This document shows positions 53,066-63,381 of a stretch of 64,000 nucleotides of DNA, one piece after another (the stretch's first letter is position 1; every line of letters begins with the position of its first letter). The notes beneath the pieces were generated by a model. The model searched no databases and was not told the origin of the DNA. It worked only from the letters and a program-made list of their open reading frames with translations. The translations under genes were made by a program, and so were the position numbers. This DNA is from Rhizobium sp. R635 (GTDB lineage Bacteria; Pseudomonadota; Alphaproteobacteria; Rhizobiales; Rhizobiaceae): contig NZ_LOKX01000015.1 of assembly GCF_002211285.1 (NCBI RefSeq), forward strand, positions 32,346 through 96,345, given 5' to 3'.

Positions 53066-54377
53066 GGCTTCTCTTGTTCTGGTCGGCGCATTGATGGGTG
53101 CGACCGCAATGAGCGTCATTTACTCGGCAGGTGTGCCGGCAGAAGCGGCCGGATCCTCCACATACAAGGAACTCTCGATTTTCGGCGACGTCTTCGAGCG
53201 TGTGCGTGCCCAGTACGTGACGCCGCCGGCCGAGGACAAGCTGATCGAGAACGCCATCAACGGCATGCTTTCCTCGCTCGACCCGCATTCCAGCTACATG
53301 AATGCGAAGGACGCCGAGGATATGCGCACCCAGACCAAGGGTGAGTTCGGCGGCCTCGGTATCGAAGTCACCATGGAAGACGAACTCGTCAAGGTCATCA
53401 CCCCGATCGACGATACGCCCGCCGCCAAGGCCGGTGTTCTCGCCGGCGACTACATCTCCGAGATCGACGGCCAGTCCGTGCGCGGCCTGAAGTTGGAAGA
53501 CGCGGTCGAGAAGATGCGCGGCGCCGTCAATACGCCGATCAAGCTGACGCTGATCCGCAAGGGCGCCGACAAGCCGATCGAGCTGACGATCGTCCGTGAC
53601 GTCGTCGCCGTCCAGGCCGTCAAGTCGCGCGTCGAGGACGATGTCGGTTATCTCCGCATCATCTCCTTCACCGAAAAGACCTATCCGGACATGGAAAAGG
53701 CGATCAAGAAGATCAAGGACACCGTTCCGGCCGACAAGCTGAAGGGTTATGTCCTCGACCTGCGCCTCAATCCGGGCGGCCTGCTCGACCAGGCGATCAA
53801 TGTCTCCGATGCCCTGCTGCAGCGTGGCGAGGTCGTTTCGACCCGCGGCCGCAATCCTGACGAAACCCGCCGCTTCAATGCCGGCCCGGGCGACCTGACG
53901 GATGGCAAGCCGGTTATCGTGCTGATCAACGGCGGCTCGGCTTCCGCATCGGAAATCGTCGCCGGCGCCCTTCAGGATCTGCGCCGCGCCACCATTCTCG
54001 GCACGCGCTCCTTCGGCAAGGGTTCGGTCCAGACGATCATCCCGCTCGGCGAAAACGGCGCGTTGCGCCTGACCACGGCGCTCTATTACACGCCGTCCGG
54101 CCGCTCGATCCAGGGGACGGGCATCACGCCCGACATCAAGGTCGAAGAGCCGCTGCCGCAGGAACTGCAGGGCAAGATGGTGACCGAGGGCGAATCCAGC
54201 CTGCGCGGCCACATCAAGGGCCAGAGCGAGACCGACGAAGGTTCGGGCTCCGTCGCCTATGTGCCGCCGGACCCGAAGGATGACGTTCAGCTGAACTACG
54301 CGCTTGATCTCCTGCGCGGCAAGAAGACCGATCCGGCCTTCCCGCCGAACCCTGACAAGGCCGTCGTCGCCAAGTAA
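53055..54377 (+). CDS. ctpA: Carboxy-terminal processing protease CtpA (S41)
   Basis: Periplasmic serine protease that trims C-termini of secreted proteins and cell-wall hydrolases, 440 residues. It has a signal peptide (MIRRASLVLVGALMGATAMS..), a PDZ domain (GEFGGLGIEVTMEDELVKVI .. AGDYISEIDGQSV) and the S41 core with GGSASASEIVAGALQD (catalytic serine) and GKGSVQ (lysine). GGAAAGG precedes ATG 53055. It overlaps the envC-like gene. Confidence 0.95.
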   Translation: MIRRASLVLVGALMGATAMSVIYSAGVPAEAAGSSTYKELSIFGDVFERVRAQYVTPPAEDKLIENAINGMLSSLDPHSSYMNAKDAEDMRTQTKGEFGGLGIEVTMEDELVKVITPIDDTPAAKAGVLAGDYISEIDGQSVRGLKLEDAVEKMRGAVNTPIKLTLIRKGADKPIELTIVRDVVAVQAVKSRVEDDVGYLRIISFTEKTYPDMEKAIKKIKDTVPADKLKGYVLDLRLNPGGLLDQAINVSDALLQRGEVVSTRGRNPDETRRFNAGPGDLTDGKPVIVLINGGSASASEIVAGALQDLRRATILGTRSFGKGSVQTIIPLGENGALRLTTALYYTPSGRSIQGTGITPDIKVEEPLPQELQGKMVTEGESSLRGHIKGQSETDEGSGSVAYVPPDPKDDVQLNYALDLLRGKKTDPAFPPNPDKAVVAK

Positions 54378-54386
54378 TTCATCGCG

Positions 54387-54415
54387 CCAAGGCCGGGCAC
54401 CTCGTCCGGCCTTGG
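54387..54415 (+). terminator. Hairpin after ctpA
   Basis: Perfect 10-bp stem (CCAAGGCCGG / CCGGCCTTGG) with a 9-base loop, followed by ACCTTTCTG. Likely a partial terminator before the deacetylase gene. Confidence 0.6.
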
Positions 54416-54437
54416 ACCTTTCTGCTGTTTCCCGGTT

Positions 54438-55652
54438 TTGGAGCGGGCGAAAAAATTGGGAACGGACCTGCATGCGCCTCTCGGCCGCAACCGCAAAACC
54501 GGCAATCGGCGCCCGGGCATCTTGCGCCTGGGCCGTATCGCCGCCAGTCTTTGCCTTTTCGCGATAGGCGGCTTTTCCCTCTATACGGCGTTTCTTGGCG
54601 ACGGGCTCGAGCGCACGCCGCCGCCGGCCGAACAAGCGGCAACGCCGCCTTCCCAAACGTCCCAACCGCCATCTGAGGCCCCGGCCGGCCAGGCCGCGAA
54701 CGGCATGCCCCACGCCGAGCCGCGTTCGGGCGCCAATGTCGAGCAGATGGTCACCGGCGATGGCTCGGTCGTCACCAAATACAGTCCCCGTCCGCGCGAC
54801 GGCAGCGGACCGGTCCTGGTCGACGCCATGCAGATCGGCCAGGATCCGCGCATGGCGGCCCAGCCCAACGAAGCGCTGCTTGAAGAGACACCCTTTGGCA
54901 GGCTGCCGATCGTCGGTCCCGATGGCCGGCGGCCGATGGACCAATATGCCCGTCCCTCATCCGGCGCGCGCGGTGTTCGCATCGCCATCGTCGTCAGCGG
55001 CCTCGGGCTGAGCCAGACCGGAACGCAGCGCGCCATCGCCGAACTGCCCGAGGAGATCACGCTCGCCTTTGCCGCAAGCGGCAACAGCCTGCAGCGCTGG
55101 ATGCAGGAGGCGCGGCGCGGCGGCCACGAAATTCTTCTGCAGGTGCCGCTCGAACCTTTTGATTACCCGGCCAATGATCCCGGTCCGGAAACGCTGCTGA
55201 CGTCGAAGCCGGTGGCGCGAAACATCGAAAACCTGCACAAGGCGATGGGCGAAATCACCAACTATACCGGCGTCATGAACTATCAGGGCGGCCGTTTCCT
55301 GTCCAATCCCACTGCCATGGAACCCGTGATGCGCGATATCGGCAAACGCGGCCTGCTGTTCCTCGACGACGGCACCTCGGCGCAGTCGAAGACGGCTGAT
55401 GTCGCCAAGGGAACCGAGCTGCCCTATGCCTTTGCCGACCTGCAGCTCGACGGCCAGCTCGATATCAACGCCGTCCTGCAGAAGCTCGATGAACTCGAAC
55501 GCATCGCCCGCAAGAACGGCCAGGCGATCGGCGTCGCCTCGGCTTTCGATGAAAGCGTCGACGCCATTGCCAAATGGACTCAGGAGGCGGCGATGCGCGG
55601 CATCGAGATCGTCGGTGTCGCCGCCCTCACCAGTGATCCCCGGAATCCTTGA
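54438..55652 (+). CDS. Divergent polysaccharide deacetylase family protein
   Basis: Periplasmic or membrane-anchored protein of the divergent polysaccharide deacetylase family, 404 residues. One N-terminal helix (AASLCLFAIGGFSLYTAFLG) and a proline-rich linker are followed by the deacetylase-like domain: RIAIVVSGLGLSQTGTQRAI, LAFAASGNSLQRWMQEAR, HEILLQVPLEPFDYP and GVMNYQGGRFLSN. The metal residues of true NodB-type deacetylases are not all present, so activity is uncertain. The start may be TTG 54438 or TTG 54456 (MGTDLHAPLG). It follows envC-like and ctpA, a cell-wall cluster. Confidence 0.85.
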   Translation: MERAKKLGTDLHAPLGRNRKTGNRRPGILRLGRIAASLCLFAIGGFSLYTAFLGDGLERTPPPAEQAATPPSQTSQPPSEAPAGQAANGMPHAEPRSGANVEQMVTGDGSVVTKYSPRPRDGSGPVLVDAMQIGQDPRMAAQPNEALLEETPFGRLPIVGPDGRRPMDQYARPSSGARGVRIAIVVSGLGLSQTGTQRAIAELPEEITLAFAASGNSLQRWMQEARRGGHEILLQVPLEPFDYPANDPGPETLLTSKPVARNIENLHKAMGEITNYTGVMNYQGGRFLSNPTAMEPVMRDIGKRGLLFLDDGTSAQSKTADVAKGTELPYAFADLQLDGQLDINAVLQKLDELERIARKNGQAIGVASAFDESVDAIAKWTQEAAMRGIEIVGVAALTSDPRNP

Positions 55653-55679
55653 ACCCAGAATCCGTGAACGGAGAAGACA

Positions 55680-56213
55680 ATGAGCCAGGCGACCGTCAAA
55701 GCAGAAGATCTGCCCTACCGCCCCTGTGTCGGCGTGATGATCCTGAACCGTGACGGCCTGGTCTGGGCCGGACGGCGCATCCCCGACGGCAATTCGGAAT
55801 TCGACGGCTCGCCGCAGCTCTGGCAGATGCCTCAGGGCGGCATCGACAAGGGTGAAGACCCGCTGGATGCCGCTTACCGCGAGCTTTACGAAGAGACCGG
55901 CATCAGGACGGTGACGCTGCTTGCCGAAGCGAGCGACTGGATCAACTACGATCTGCCGCCGCAGCTGATCGGCATCGGATTGAAGGGAAAATTCCGTGGC
56001 CAGACGCAGCGCTGGTTCGCCTTCCGCTTTGACGGGAACGAAAGCGAGATTGCCATCAATCCGCCGCCTGGCGGCCACGAGCCGGAATTCGATGCCTGGG
56101 AGTGGAAGCCGATGCGGGAATTGCCGGGGCTGATCGTTCCCTTCAAGCGCGCCGTCTACGACCAGGTGATCGCCGAATTCCAGCACCTGGCAACGCTTCA
56201 ATCGGAAGACTGA
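55680..56213 (+). CDS. rppH: RNA pyrophosphohydrolase RppH (Nudix)
   Basis: Removes pyrophosphate from the 5' end of mRNA to start decay, 177 residues. The Nudix box is intact: [20 protein letters not shown] then TGI (GX5EX7REUXEEXGU). It begins [20 protein letters not shown] and has [13 protein letters not shown] terminator follows. Confidence 0.96.
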   Translation: MSQATVKAEDLPYRPCVGVMILNRDGLVWAGRRIPDGNSEFDGSPQLWQMPQGGIDKGEDPLDAAYRELYEETGIRTVTLLAEASDWINYDLPPQLIGIGLKGKFRGQTQRWFAFRFDGNESEIAINPPPGGHEPEFDAWEWKPMRELPGLIVPFKRAVYDQVIAEFQHLATLQSED

Positions 56214-56254
56214 TTACGGCAAACCAGACCGCGTCCGGCGATGTCAGATAGGCA

Positions 56255-56281
56255 ATACCGGCCGTTCGGGACGGCCGGTAT
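56255..56281 (+). terminator. Terminator of rppH
   Basis: Perfect 11-bp stem (ATACCGGCCGT / ACGGCCGGTAT) with a TCGGG loop, followed by CTTCTAG. Confidence 0.78.
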
Positions 56282-56288
56282 CTTCTAG

Positions 56289-56392
56289 AGCATGTCGCGC
56301 AAAAGTGTGCGGCGGTTTTGCGATAACGACATGCTTAAAAACAAAGACCTAAAGCGCAAGGAGCGAATCCGAAAGATCGCGACGCGCTTTAG
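56289..56392 (-). repeat. Terminator-like repeat element C, copy 1 (downstream of bfr)
   Basis: On the minus strand the bfr stop is followed by CTAAAGCGC...GCGCTTTAG (9-bp stem) and T-rich TCTTTGTTTTTAAG, then a second hairpin built from AGCATGTCG/CGACATGCT and GCGCAAAA/TTTTGCG. The core of 77 bp (56316-56392) is repeated at 63816-63892 with about three differences. Confidence 0.78.
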
Positions 56393-56396
56393 CAAT

Positions 56397-56882
56397 TTAT
56401 TCGGCTTCGTTGGCGGAATCGGCGTTGAGCTGGCCGTATTTGCTTTCGCCGATTTTCTCGAGCAGATCGAGCTGGGTCTCGAGGAAGTCGATATGGCCTT
56501 CCTCATCCATCAGCAGCTCTTCGAAAAGCTTCATGGAAACGTAATCGCCGGCCTCATGACAGATATCGCGCGACTTCTTGTAGGCCGTGCGGGCGTCGTA
56601 TTCGCCAGCCAGATCGGCTTCCAGAACTTCCTTGACGTTCTGGCCGATGCGTAGCGGCGCGAGGGTCTGCAGATTGGGATGGCCTTCGAGGAAGATGATG
56701 CGTGCAACAAGCCGGTCGGCATGGTGCATCTCTTCGATGGATTCGGCGCGTTCCTTCTTGGCGAGCTTGGTGTAGCCCCAGTCCTCAAGAAGACGGTAGT
56801 GAACCCAATATTGGTTGACCGCACCGAGTTCGAGGAACAACGCCTCGTTAAGCCGCTCGATGACCTTTTTGTCGCCTTTCAA
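56397..56882 (-). CDS. bfr: Bacterioferritin
   Basis: Iron-storage haem protein that forms a 24-subunit shell, 161 residues. Ferroxidase and haem residues are in place: Glu18, Glu51, Met52 (haem ligand), His54 and the later EEGHID. The N-terminus [20 protein letters not shown] is typical. The start is TTG 56882 with AGGAGAG before it; an ATG at 56906 lies upstream in the neighbouring gene's tail. bfd precedes it and overlaps by 35 bp. Confidence 0.95.
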   Translation of the reverse strand: MKGDKKVIERLNEALFLELGAVNQYWVHYRLLEDWGYTKLAKKERAESIEEMHHADRLVARIIFLEGHPNLQTLAPLRIGQNVKEVLEADLAGEYDARTAYKKSRDICHEAGDYVSMKLFEELLMDEEGHIDFLETQLDLLEKIGESKYGQLNADSANEAE

Positions 56883-57159
56883 TGTCCGCTCTCCTGTTTT
56901 CCTCATGGAATTGTTTCAAGCGTGACATGAAATCAAATATTTCGGCTTCCGTCGAGTGGCGACGGGCGTGATATTCCTCGGTCGTCTGGATAATGATGTC
57001 GACCACATTGGGGAAACAGCCGCAGCAACGGCCGCGTTTTTCCATGGCGTGATAGACCTTCGCAGGCACGATAAGCTGCCAACAATCCTGATCGAGAAGG
57101 TCGGTGATGACCTCCCGGATTTCCTTGTCGGTTATATAATTGCAGCTGCAGACAAGCAC
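56848..57159 (-). CDS. bfd: Bacterioferritin-associated ferredoxin
   Basis: A [2Fe-2S] protein that reduces bacterioferritin to release iron. The Fer2_BFD domain [16 protein letters not shown] ... [14 protein letters not shown] supplies the four cysteines in the order C-x-C and C-x2-C (with an extra cysteine in RCCGC). The 103-residue length is greater than the usual ~65 because of a charged C-terminal tail ([20 protein letters not shown]..). The start is GTG 57159. It overlaps bfr and both are on the minus strand, so they are likely co-transcribed. Confidence 0.88.
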   Translation of the reverse strand: MLVCSCNYITDKEIREVITDLLDQDCWQLIVPAKVYHAMEKRGRCCGCFPNVVDIIIQTTEEYHARRHSTEAEIFDFMSRLKQFHEENRRADIERRQKGHRAA

Positions 57160-57363
57160 GTCTTCATTCCAAACATGACACTGACTATCGTGTTTTCTGC
57201 TAAAGAAGATGGTGGCTGTCAAGAAAAAATTCGAGTCCGGCACCATCGAGAAGCAGCGATAGGCCGGGCTTGTTGCAGATTCTCTAAAATTGGCGGCGAT
57301 TCCCGGACGGAGACACCAGCACATGATGAAGGCGCGCCCGCACGATTCCGATCTGCATGCCCC
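57160..57363. other. Region upstream of bfd
   Basis: About 200 bp between the end of dnaE2 and bfd. On the minus strand it has a good TTGACA (57222-57217) but no matching -10 at the right spacing. I see no clear Irr or RirA motif. Confidence 0.4.
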
Positions 57364-60300
57364 TCAATGAAAATTCCGCCCGCGCGGCATGACTTCGGCG
57401 GTTTCCGCCACGCCCGTTTGGCGGCCTGCGGCAATCATTCGTTTTTCCAATGTCGCTCCTTTGCGCGCATCCACGACCTGCCGCTGGTCGCCGCCTGGTC
57501 TCAACACCTCGTCCGACCGTTCGCAGGCGCCGAAACGGCGGGCCTCGCGTTGCAGGATGCCGAGCGCCGGCGTCATGTCCTCGATATGCTCGACGACGGT
57601 ATGGATCACGCCGCTATGGCTTTGCAGCCTGCCGCGGATTTTCACGAGCCGGGCGCCCATGACGACCGCCCGGTACTTGTCGAATATCTTGCTCCAGACG
57701 ATGGCATTGGCGACCCCCGTCTCGTCCTCCAGCGTCATGAAGATCACACCCTTGGCCGATCCCGGCCGCTGGCGCACCAAGACAAGCCCCGCGATCGTCA
57801 CCCTCTTTCCGTTCGGCACTCTGAGAAGATCGACATTGCGCGTGATGCCGATCTTGCGGAATTCCTCTCTGAGGAAGGAGACCGGATGCGCTTTCAGCGA
57901 CAATGAGAGATAGCGATAGTCCTCGATCACCTGCTCGCCCGCCAGCATGTCAGGAAGACGGGCCTTCGGTTCGACCTGAAGGTCGATATGGTTCACCTGA
58001 TCGAACAGCGGCAATGTCTCGGGCGCATATTTCGCATCCAGCGCCCTTGCGGCCCAGAGCGCCTCGCGCCTCGACAGGCCGATCGAACCGAAGGCATCGG
58101 CATCCGCCAGCCGCTCGATATCGGCCCTGTCGAGACCGGATCGCAGCCAGAGATCACGAACCGAGCCATAGCCATTGCCCCTGTTGGCGAGAAGGCCTTC
58201 CAGCGCTTTCTCCGACAGGCCCTTGACCTGCCGGAAACCGAGGCGGACGGCTCGCTTCGTCTTGATGATGCCGCGCATATCGGCATGCCGGCTGTCGACG
58301 GCATTCCTGTCGAACACCGCCTCTTCGAGATGGCAATCCCAATCGGATCTGTTGATGTCGACCGGCAGGATCTCGACCCCATGCTCCCTGGCGTCGCGGA
58401 CAAGTTGGGCCGGCGCATAAAAACCCATCGGCTGCGAATTGAGCATGGCAGCGCAGAAGACGTCGGGATAATAGGCCTTGATCCAGGACGAGGCATAGAC
58501 CAGGAGGGCGAAGGAAGCCGCATGGCTTTCCGGAAAGCCGTATTCGCCGAAGCCTTCGATCTGGCTGAAGCAGCGTTCGGCGAACTCCTTCGGATAACCT
58601 CTCCCGGTCATGCCGTTGATCAGATCGTCCTTGAACTCGTTCACCTTTCCCAACCGCTTGAAGGTCGCCATCGAGCGGCGCAGACGGTCGGCCTTGGCAG
58701 GTGAGAATCCTGCCGCGGTGATCGCGATCTGCATGGCCTGTTCCTGAAAGAGCGGGACGCCGAGCGTCCGCTTGAGGATCGGGATCATCTCGTCTTTCGG
58801 ATATTCGATCTTGAAATCGGGCGAATGCGACTGCTCCCGGCGAGTGAGATAGGGATGAACCATGTTGCCCTGGATAGGGCCGGGACGGACGATCGCCACC
58901 TCGATCACGAGATCGTAGAAGCGCCTCGGCTTCAGTCGGGGCAGCATGCTCATCTGCGCCCTGCTTTCGATCTGAAAGACGCCCAGCGTATCGGCCCGGC
59001 ACATCATGTCGTAAACCGGCACGCCCTCGTCCCCATGTTCCCTGTTGCCGAGATCGGCAAGGGTTTTCTTCACCTCGTAATGCAGTTCGAGCAGTGAAAA
59101 AGCCTTCCTCAAGCAGGTCAGCATTCCGAGCGCCAGCACATCGACCTTGAGGATCTTGACATTGTCGAGGTCGTCCTTGTCCCACTCGATCATGTAGCGA
59201 TCCGGCATCGCCGTCTTCATGATCGGCACGACCTCGTCGAGCCGGTCCCGCGTGATGACGAAACCGCCGACATGCTGGGTGAGATGACGCGGGAAGCCGA
59301 GAAGCTCGGAGGCATAGCGCAGAACGTTCAGGGTCACCGGGTCTGCAATATCGAGCCCGGCCGCTTTGGCATCGCGCTCCGACAGATTATCCTCCGACCA
59401 GCCCCAGACCAGGCTGCTGATCGCCGACTGGACATCCTCCGAGAGCCCGAAAGCCTTGGAGACTTCGCGGCCGGCCGAACGGGTGCGATAGGTGGTGACG
59501 CCAGCCGTCAGCCCGGCATGCTCCCTGCCATATCTCCCGTAAATGTGCTGGATGACCTCTTCGCGCCGGTCATGCTCGAAATCCACATCGATGTCAGGCG
59601 GCTCGTCCCGGTCCATCGAGATGAAACGGTCGAAGAGCAATGTGCTTTTGGTCGGATCGACTTCCGTGATCTCAAGGCAGTAGCAGATGACCGAATTGGC
59701 CGCGGAACCGCGACCCTGGCACAGGATCTTCAATTCATAACGCGCATGCTGAATGAGCTTGTGGACCGTCAGGAAATACGGCTCGTATTGCTTCTCCCGG
59801 ATGAGATTGAGTTCATAGTCGATCTGAGCCTGGATCTCGGAAGGGACGCCATCCGGATAACGCTTCGCAGCCCCTGTCCTCGTCAATCGTTCGAGGGTTT
59901 CATAGGGCGTTTCGCCGGGGTCGTTTTCCGGCGGATAATTGTGTTTGAGTTCATCCAGCGAAAACGAAAGCCTGCCGAAAAACACCTGAGTATTGGCGAT
60001 CGCCTCCGGATAATCCCGGAAGACGCGGGCCATTTCACGTGAATCCTTGAGATAGCGCTCGGCATTCGAGGCAAGAAGAAAACCTGCCTCGGCAATCGGC
60101 ACATGCTCCCGGATCGAGATGACGATATCGGAAAGCGGGCGCCGGGCGGTATGGTGATAGAGCGGCTGATTGGTCGCGACGACAGGAATAGCGTTGCGGG
60201 CGGCGATCATGGAAAGTGCTGCGAAAACCTGACGGTCGCGGCCGTCATAGGCAGGCGCCAGCGCCATATGAAATGCCTCGCCGAAGCGTTCCCGGAACCG

Positions 60301-60807
60301 TTCGAGACAGGCCGCCAATTCCTGCTCACCGGCAATTTTGCCGGCAACCGACGGATCGGGGACGAGGGCGAGCATCATCTCGTCTCCCCATTCCATGATA
60401 TCCGCCTCGTAAAGCAGGCAGGAGCCTTTTTCCGCCCGCAGGTTTCCCGCGCTCAGCAAACGGCAGAGATGCGCCCATCCCCGCCTGTTCCGGGGATAGG
60501 CAAGGATTTCGGGGGTCCCGTCCGAAAAGACGAGCCGGGCGCCCGGTTGAATCCGGATCGGATCGAGAATTTTCTCCTCTTTCCCATCGAGGTTCTTCTC
60601 ATGCCTTCGCTTGAATTTCTCTTCGATCTCCTGCGCCTGCGCATACGCCCTGACGACGCCGGCAACCGAGTTTCGGTCCGCAATCCCAAGACCGGAAAGT
60701 TTCAGCATGGCAGCCTGCATCACCATTTCCTCAGGCTTCGAAGCACCTTCCAGAAAGGAGAAATTGGTGCGTGCACCGATCTCGAAGAATGCAGGCGCCC
60801 TGTTCAT
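57364..60807 (-). CDS. dnaE2: Error-prone DNA polymerase DnaE2
   Basis: Translesion polymerase of the SOS response that works with ImuA and ImuB. The 1147-residue protein has an N-terminal PHP domain ([20 protein letters not shown]), the C-family polymerase core ([40 protein letters not shown] and on) and a C-terminal OB region ([20 protein letters not shown]). Its start codon overlaps the imuB stop as ATGA. The first of its neighbours has a LexA box. Confidence 0.95.
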   Translation of the reverse strand: MNRAPAFFEIGARTNFSFLEGASKPEEMVMQAAMLKLSGLGIADRNSVAGVVRAYAQAQEIEEKFKRRHEKNLDGKEEKILDPIRIQPGARLVFSDGTPEILAYPRNRRGWAHLCRLLSAGNLRAEKGSCLLYEADIMEWGDEMMLALVPDPSVAGKIAGEQELAACLERFRERFGEAFHMALAPAYDGRDRQVFAALSMIAARNAIPVVATNQPLYHHTARRPLSDIVISIREHVPIAEAGFLLASNAERYLKDSREMARVFRDYPEAIANTQVFFGRLSFSLDELKHNYPPENDPGETPYETLERLTRTGAAKRYPDGVPSEIQAQIDYELNLIREKQYEPYFLTVHKLIQHARYELKILCQGRGSAANSVICYCLEITEVDPTKSTLLFDRFISMDRDEPPDIDVDFEHDRREEVIQHIYGRYGREHAGLTAGVTTYRTRSAGREVSKAFGLSEDVQSAISSLVWGWSEDNLSERDAKAAGLDIADPVTLNVLRYASELLGFPRHLTQHVGGFVITRDRLDEVVPIMKTAMPDRYMIEWDKDDLDNVKILKVDVLALGMLTCLRKAFSLLELHYEVKKTLADLGNREHGDEGVPVYDMMCRADTLGVFQIESRAQMSMLPRLKPRRFYDLVIEVAIVRPGPIQGNMVHPYLTRREQSHSPDFKIEYPKDEMIPILKRTLGVPLFQEQAMQIAITAAGFSPAKADRLRRSMATFKRLGKVNEFKDDLINGMTGRGYPKEFAERCFSQIEGFGEYGFPESHAASFALLVYASSWIKAYYPDVFCAAMLNSQPMGFYAPAQLVRDAREHGVEILPVDINRSDWDCHLEEAVFDRNAVDSRHADMRGIIKTKRAVRLGFRQVKGLSEKALEGLLANRGNGYGSVRDLWLRSGLDRADIERLADADAFGSIGLSRREALWAARALDAKYAPETLPLFDQVNHIDLQVEPKARLPDMLAGEQVIEDYRYLSLSLKAHPVSFLREEFRKIGITRNVDLLRVPNGKRVTIAGLVLVRQRPGSAKGVIFMTLEDETGVANAIVWSKIFDKYRAVVMGARLVKIRGRLQSHSGVIHTVVEHIEDMTPALGILQREARRFGACERSDEVLRPGGDQRQVVDARKGATLEKRMIAAGRQTGVAETAEVMPRGRNFH

Positions 60808-62417
60808 GCGAAAACCCCGTGCATGAACCAGCGCGGCGGCGGCTCCTCGCCATAAAAGCCTTCTCGATAGATCCAGAAGCGATGACCGGCATTGTCCTCG
60901 ACCCGGAAGTAGTCACGGGTCCTGGCATCGGCGCCATCGATCCACCACTCCATGGCAAGGCGTTCCGGACCTTCGCTGCGCAAGACCTGATGCTGCATGC
61001 GCCGCCAACGGAAGCTTTGCGGCGGCCCTTCCGGAACTTCGGCAAGCGAAGCCTCCACCGGTTCCGGCCTGGCGAAAAGCCGCAAGGGCCGCTCGCTGCG
61101 GGAGGGGGAGAGACGGCTTTCTCCGCTTTTGCGATGCGTGGGGAAACCCTCCATCAAGGGACTTGCGACGACCGCGCGTTCCGGCACATGGCTCTCGCGA
61201 AGCTGAAAACCCTGCAGACAGTCCGCGCCGAGGCGGGCCGAGACACGGTCGACGAAGACTGCAAGCGAAATTTCCCTTTGCCGGCCGCCGTCGAAATCTC
61301 CCTGCGTCGCTTCGAAGGGCTCATGACGCACGACATTCAGCCGCAGGATCTCGAAACCGTAGCCGGCATCGAGATCGTCATGAATAGCCTGCAGACGCTG
61401 GGAAAAGAGATCCGCGATCCGCTTCGGCTCCCTGAGCGGCCGCGAAGCGCCGACGGCAATCCGGAAAACCCTGCCGTCGACCCGAAAGAGCACGAGTTCG
61501 AAGGCGCGGCCGCCGGCGCCGCGCGCTTCCAGGGATGGTTTCAACGACATGGCGACCTGGCCGGCAAGGGCGAGAATATCCTCCTCGGTGCCGATCGGCT
61601 CGGCCAGGCGCCGCTCGGCCGACAGGCTGGCGACGGGCAGCCGCGGCGAAACCGGTTCCTCGTCATGCCCGAGCGCCTGGTCGAGCCGCAGAAGCAGGCT
61701 TGCCCCGAAACGACGGGTCAGCGGCGCCCGCGGCGCGTTCATGACATCGCCGATATATTTCAGCCCGAGTTTCTTCAGCGATGCCACGATCTCTTCGTTC
61801 AGCCGAAGTGCGGCAACCGGCAACGGCGCCAGCACATCCTCCATCTCCTCGTCTTCGACGACGCCGCCATTGCCGAACCGGGCGACGGCCGAGGAAAGAC
61901 CTGGGGAAGAGGAGATCGAGCCGCGCACATCCAGCCCCATATGGAAAAGCCGCATGAGAATATCCCTCAGCAGCGCTCTCTCGCCGCCGAAAAGATGGGT
62001 GCAGCCGCTGATGTCGAGGAAGAGCCCATCCCGTCCGTCGATCGCCACCAAAGGCGTATAGCGGTCGCACCAGTCGGCGATGGCTTCGAGCAGCCGTGCG
62101 TCGGCGGCCGGATCTTCCTCGACGATATCGAGCTTCGGATGCATGGCGCGGGCTTCCGCGACACCCTGGCCCTTCTTCAGGCCGAAGGCTTCCGCGGCCT
62201 CATCAAGCGCCGTCAGCCGCATGGCATTCTCGTGCTTTCCGGCACAGACGATCGGCGCGGCTTCAGGACGCCCTTTCGAACGCCAGGAAAGTCCCCATTT
62301 TTTGCGGGCGATCCTGTCTGTCGGTAGATGCGGAAAACTGAGCGCCAGGATACGCTGACCGCTCGTCTGGAGTAAGAGCGTGCCTTGGTTCGCCGACGGG
62401 GAAAAACTGACGTTCAT
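60804..62417 (-). CDS. imuB: DNA repair protein ImuB (Y-family polymerase-like)
   Basis: Non-catalytic Y-family relative that bridges ImuA, DnaE2 and the beta clamp, 537 residues. It has [40 protein letters not shown] (in place of the catalytic acidic residues), [14 protein letters not shown] and a C-terminal part with [15 protein letters not shown]. Start ATG 62417 ([11 protein letters not shown]) with GGAG about ten bases upstream. This overlaps the end of imuA by 155 bp, an unusually long overlap. It is coupled to dnaE2. Confidence 0.92.
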   Translation of the reverse strand: MNVSFSPSANQGTLLLQTSGQRILALSFPHLPTDRIARKKWGLSWRSKGRPEAAPIVCAGKHENAMRLTALDEAAEAFGLKKGQGVAEARAMHPKLDIVEEDPAADARLLEAIADWCDRYTPLVAIDGRDGLFLDISGCTHLFGGERALLRDILMRLFHMGLDVRGSISSSPGLSSAVARFGNGGVVEDEEMEDVLAPLPVAALRLNEEIVASLKKLGLKYIGDVMNAPRAPLTRRFGASLLLRLDQALGHDEEPVSPRLPVASLSAERRLAEPIGTEEDILALAGQVAMSLKPSLEARGAGGRAFELVLFRVDGRVFRIAVGASRPLREPKRIADLFSQRLQAIHDDLDAGYGFEILRLNVVRHEPFEATQGDFDGGRQREISLAVFVDRVSARLGADCLQGFQLRESHVPERAVVASPLMEGFPTHRKSGESRLSPSRSERPLRLFARPEPVEASLAEVPEGPPQSFRWRRMQHQVLRSEGPERLAMEWWIDGADARTRDYFRVEDNAGHRFWIYREGFYGEEPPPRWFMHGVFA

Positions 62418-63219
62418 GGGGGTTCCACTCCAGAAGAAGGGAGAGCGGAGCCGGGTTGCGGCTCTTCTCCAGGCTGAGACGAAAAACCGGATTGCCGATG
62501 CTGCCGGCAAGCCGCGATCCATTCGGCAGGGACCGCATGCCGGATGGCGCGGGTTCGGCCAGCAGGCGGAAGACGGCGCTGCTTGCCTCCTCCTCCCCCG
62601 CCTGCCGAAGCAGGAAGAGTGGCCGGCCGGCCGCCTTGGCGCGCAGACCGAGCCGCCGGCTCTCGGTCAGGCCGAAATGCGCAGGATTGCCCCTGATCTC
62701 CAGGATGACCACCGAAAAGGCGCCACTTTCCACCGCGCTTTCCGCAAGCCAGAGCGCCTCTTCGAGCTTGCGCGGCAAAGCAAACAGGAAACAGTCCGGC
62801 CGCAGGCCGAAATCCTGCAGGCCCACCGCATAGGGAAGACCGGCCTCCATCGTCGAGATCGTATCGCCGATCCAGAGTATCGGCGAACGATCGCCGTCAT
62901 TCTCCTCCAGCCGCTGCAACAGAGCCGCGGCGGCGAGCGCGAAGCCGCAGGCGGCTCCTGCATTCCGAAGAAGGCTGGAACGGATTTCCGTGATCGCATC
63001 GAGCGGCAGACCGCCTTCCATCGCTTCGTCGAGCGAGGTCACGCCGAACGGCAGCCGAAGTCCGCGGCCATTGCACTGCGCAGCCTGCCTCGTCTCCTTG
63101 CCCGATGCCAAGGCTTCCCGCTCCGCTGCCGCAAGCGCCGGCGCGGGTTTTCCTTCCAGTTTGGCGATGGTTTCGCGGAGCGCAAAAAGCCGCTCGCGCG
63201 CCAGGGCGTTCTGCGCCAT
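62263..63219 (-). CDS. imuA: SOS mutagenesis protein ImuA
   Basis: RecA/SulA-like accessory protein of the translesion cassette, 318 residues. It has GLRLPFGVTSLDEAMEGGLP, ITEIRSSLLRNAGAACGFAL, PILWIGDTISTMEAGLPYAV and SAVESGAFSVVILEIRGN, the reduced RecA-like core. GGAG is seven bases before the ATG. A LexA box is located just upstream, so it is the leading gene of the SOS cassette imuA-imuB-dnaE2. Confidence 0.93.
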   Translation of the reverse strand: MAQNALARERLFALRETIAKLEGKPAPALAAAEREALASGKETRQAAQCNGRGLRLPFGVTSLDEAMEGGLPLDAITEIRSSLLRNAGAACGFALAAAALLQRLEENDGDRSPILWIGDTISTMEAGLPYAVGLQDFGLRPDCFLFALPRKLEEALWLAESAVESGAFSVVILEIRGNPAHFGLTESRRLGLRAKAAGRPLFLLRQAGEEEASSAVFRLLAEPAPSGMRSLPNGSRLAGSIGNPVFRLSLEKSRNPAPLSLLLEWNPHERQFFPVGEPRHALTPDERSAYPGAQFSASTDRQDRPQKMGTFLAFERAS

Positions 63220-63240
63220 GGCGTTACTCCGATCCGTCTT

Positions 63241-63255
63241 GTTCCTGTTATGTTC
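63241..63255 (-). promoter_or_regulatory. LexA (SOS) box of imuA-imuB-dnaE2
   Basis: GTTC-CTGTTAT-GTTC (minus strand GAAC-N7-GAAC) fits the alphaproteobacterial LexA motif GTTC-N7-GTTC exactly. It lies 22 bp upstream of the imuA ATG. Confidence 0.88.
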
Positions 63256-63381
63256 TTATGGATTCCAGAGAGCCGGAGAAGAGTCAACAACCATTTTATA
63301 TGAATTTATTCCTGCCTTTGATTCCACACTCGAAAAACGGCGATAAAGGTTCTATATGGGCCCGCAAAGGAAGGAATATTC

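Noticed and set aside
57190..57215. Irr/RirA iron box upstream of bfd
   Set aside because: Only short TTCT/AGAA repeats are seen; no full ICE or IRO consensus.
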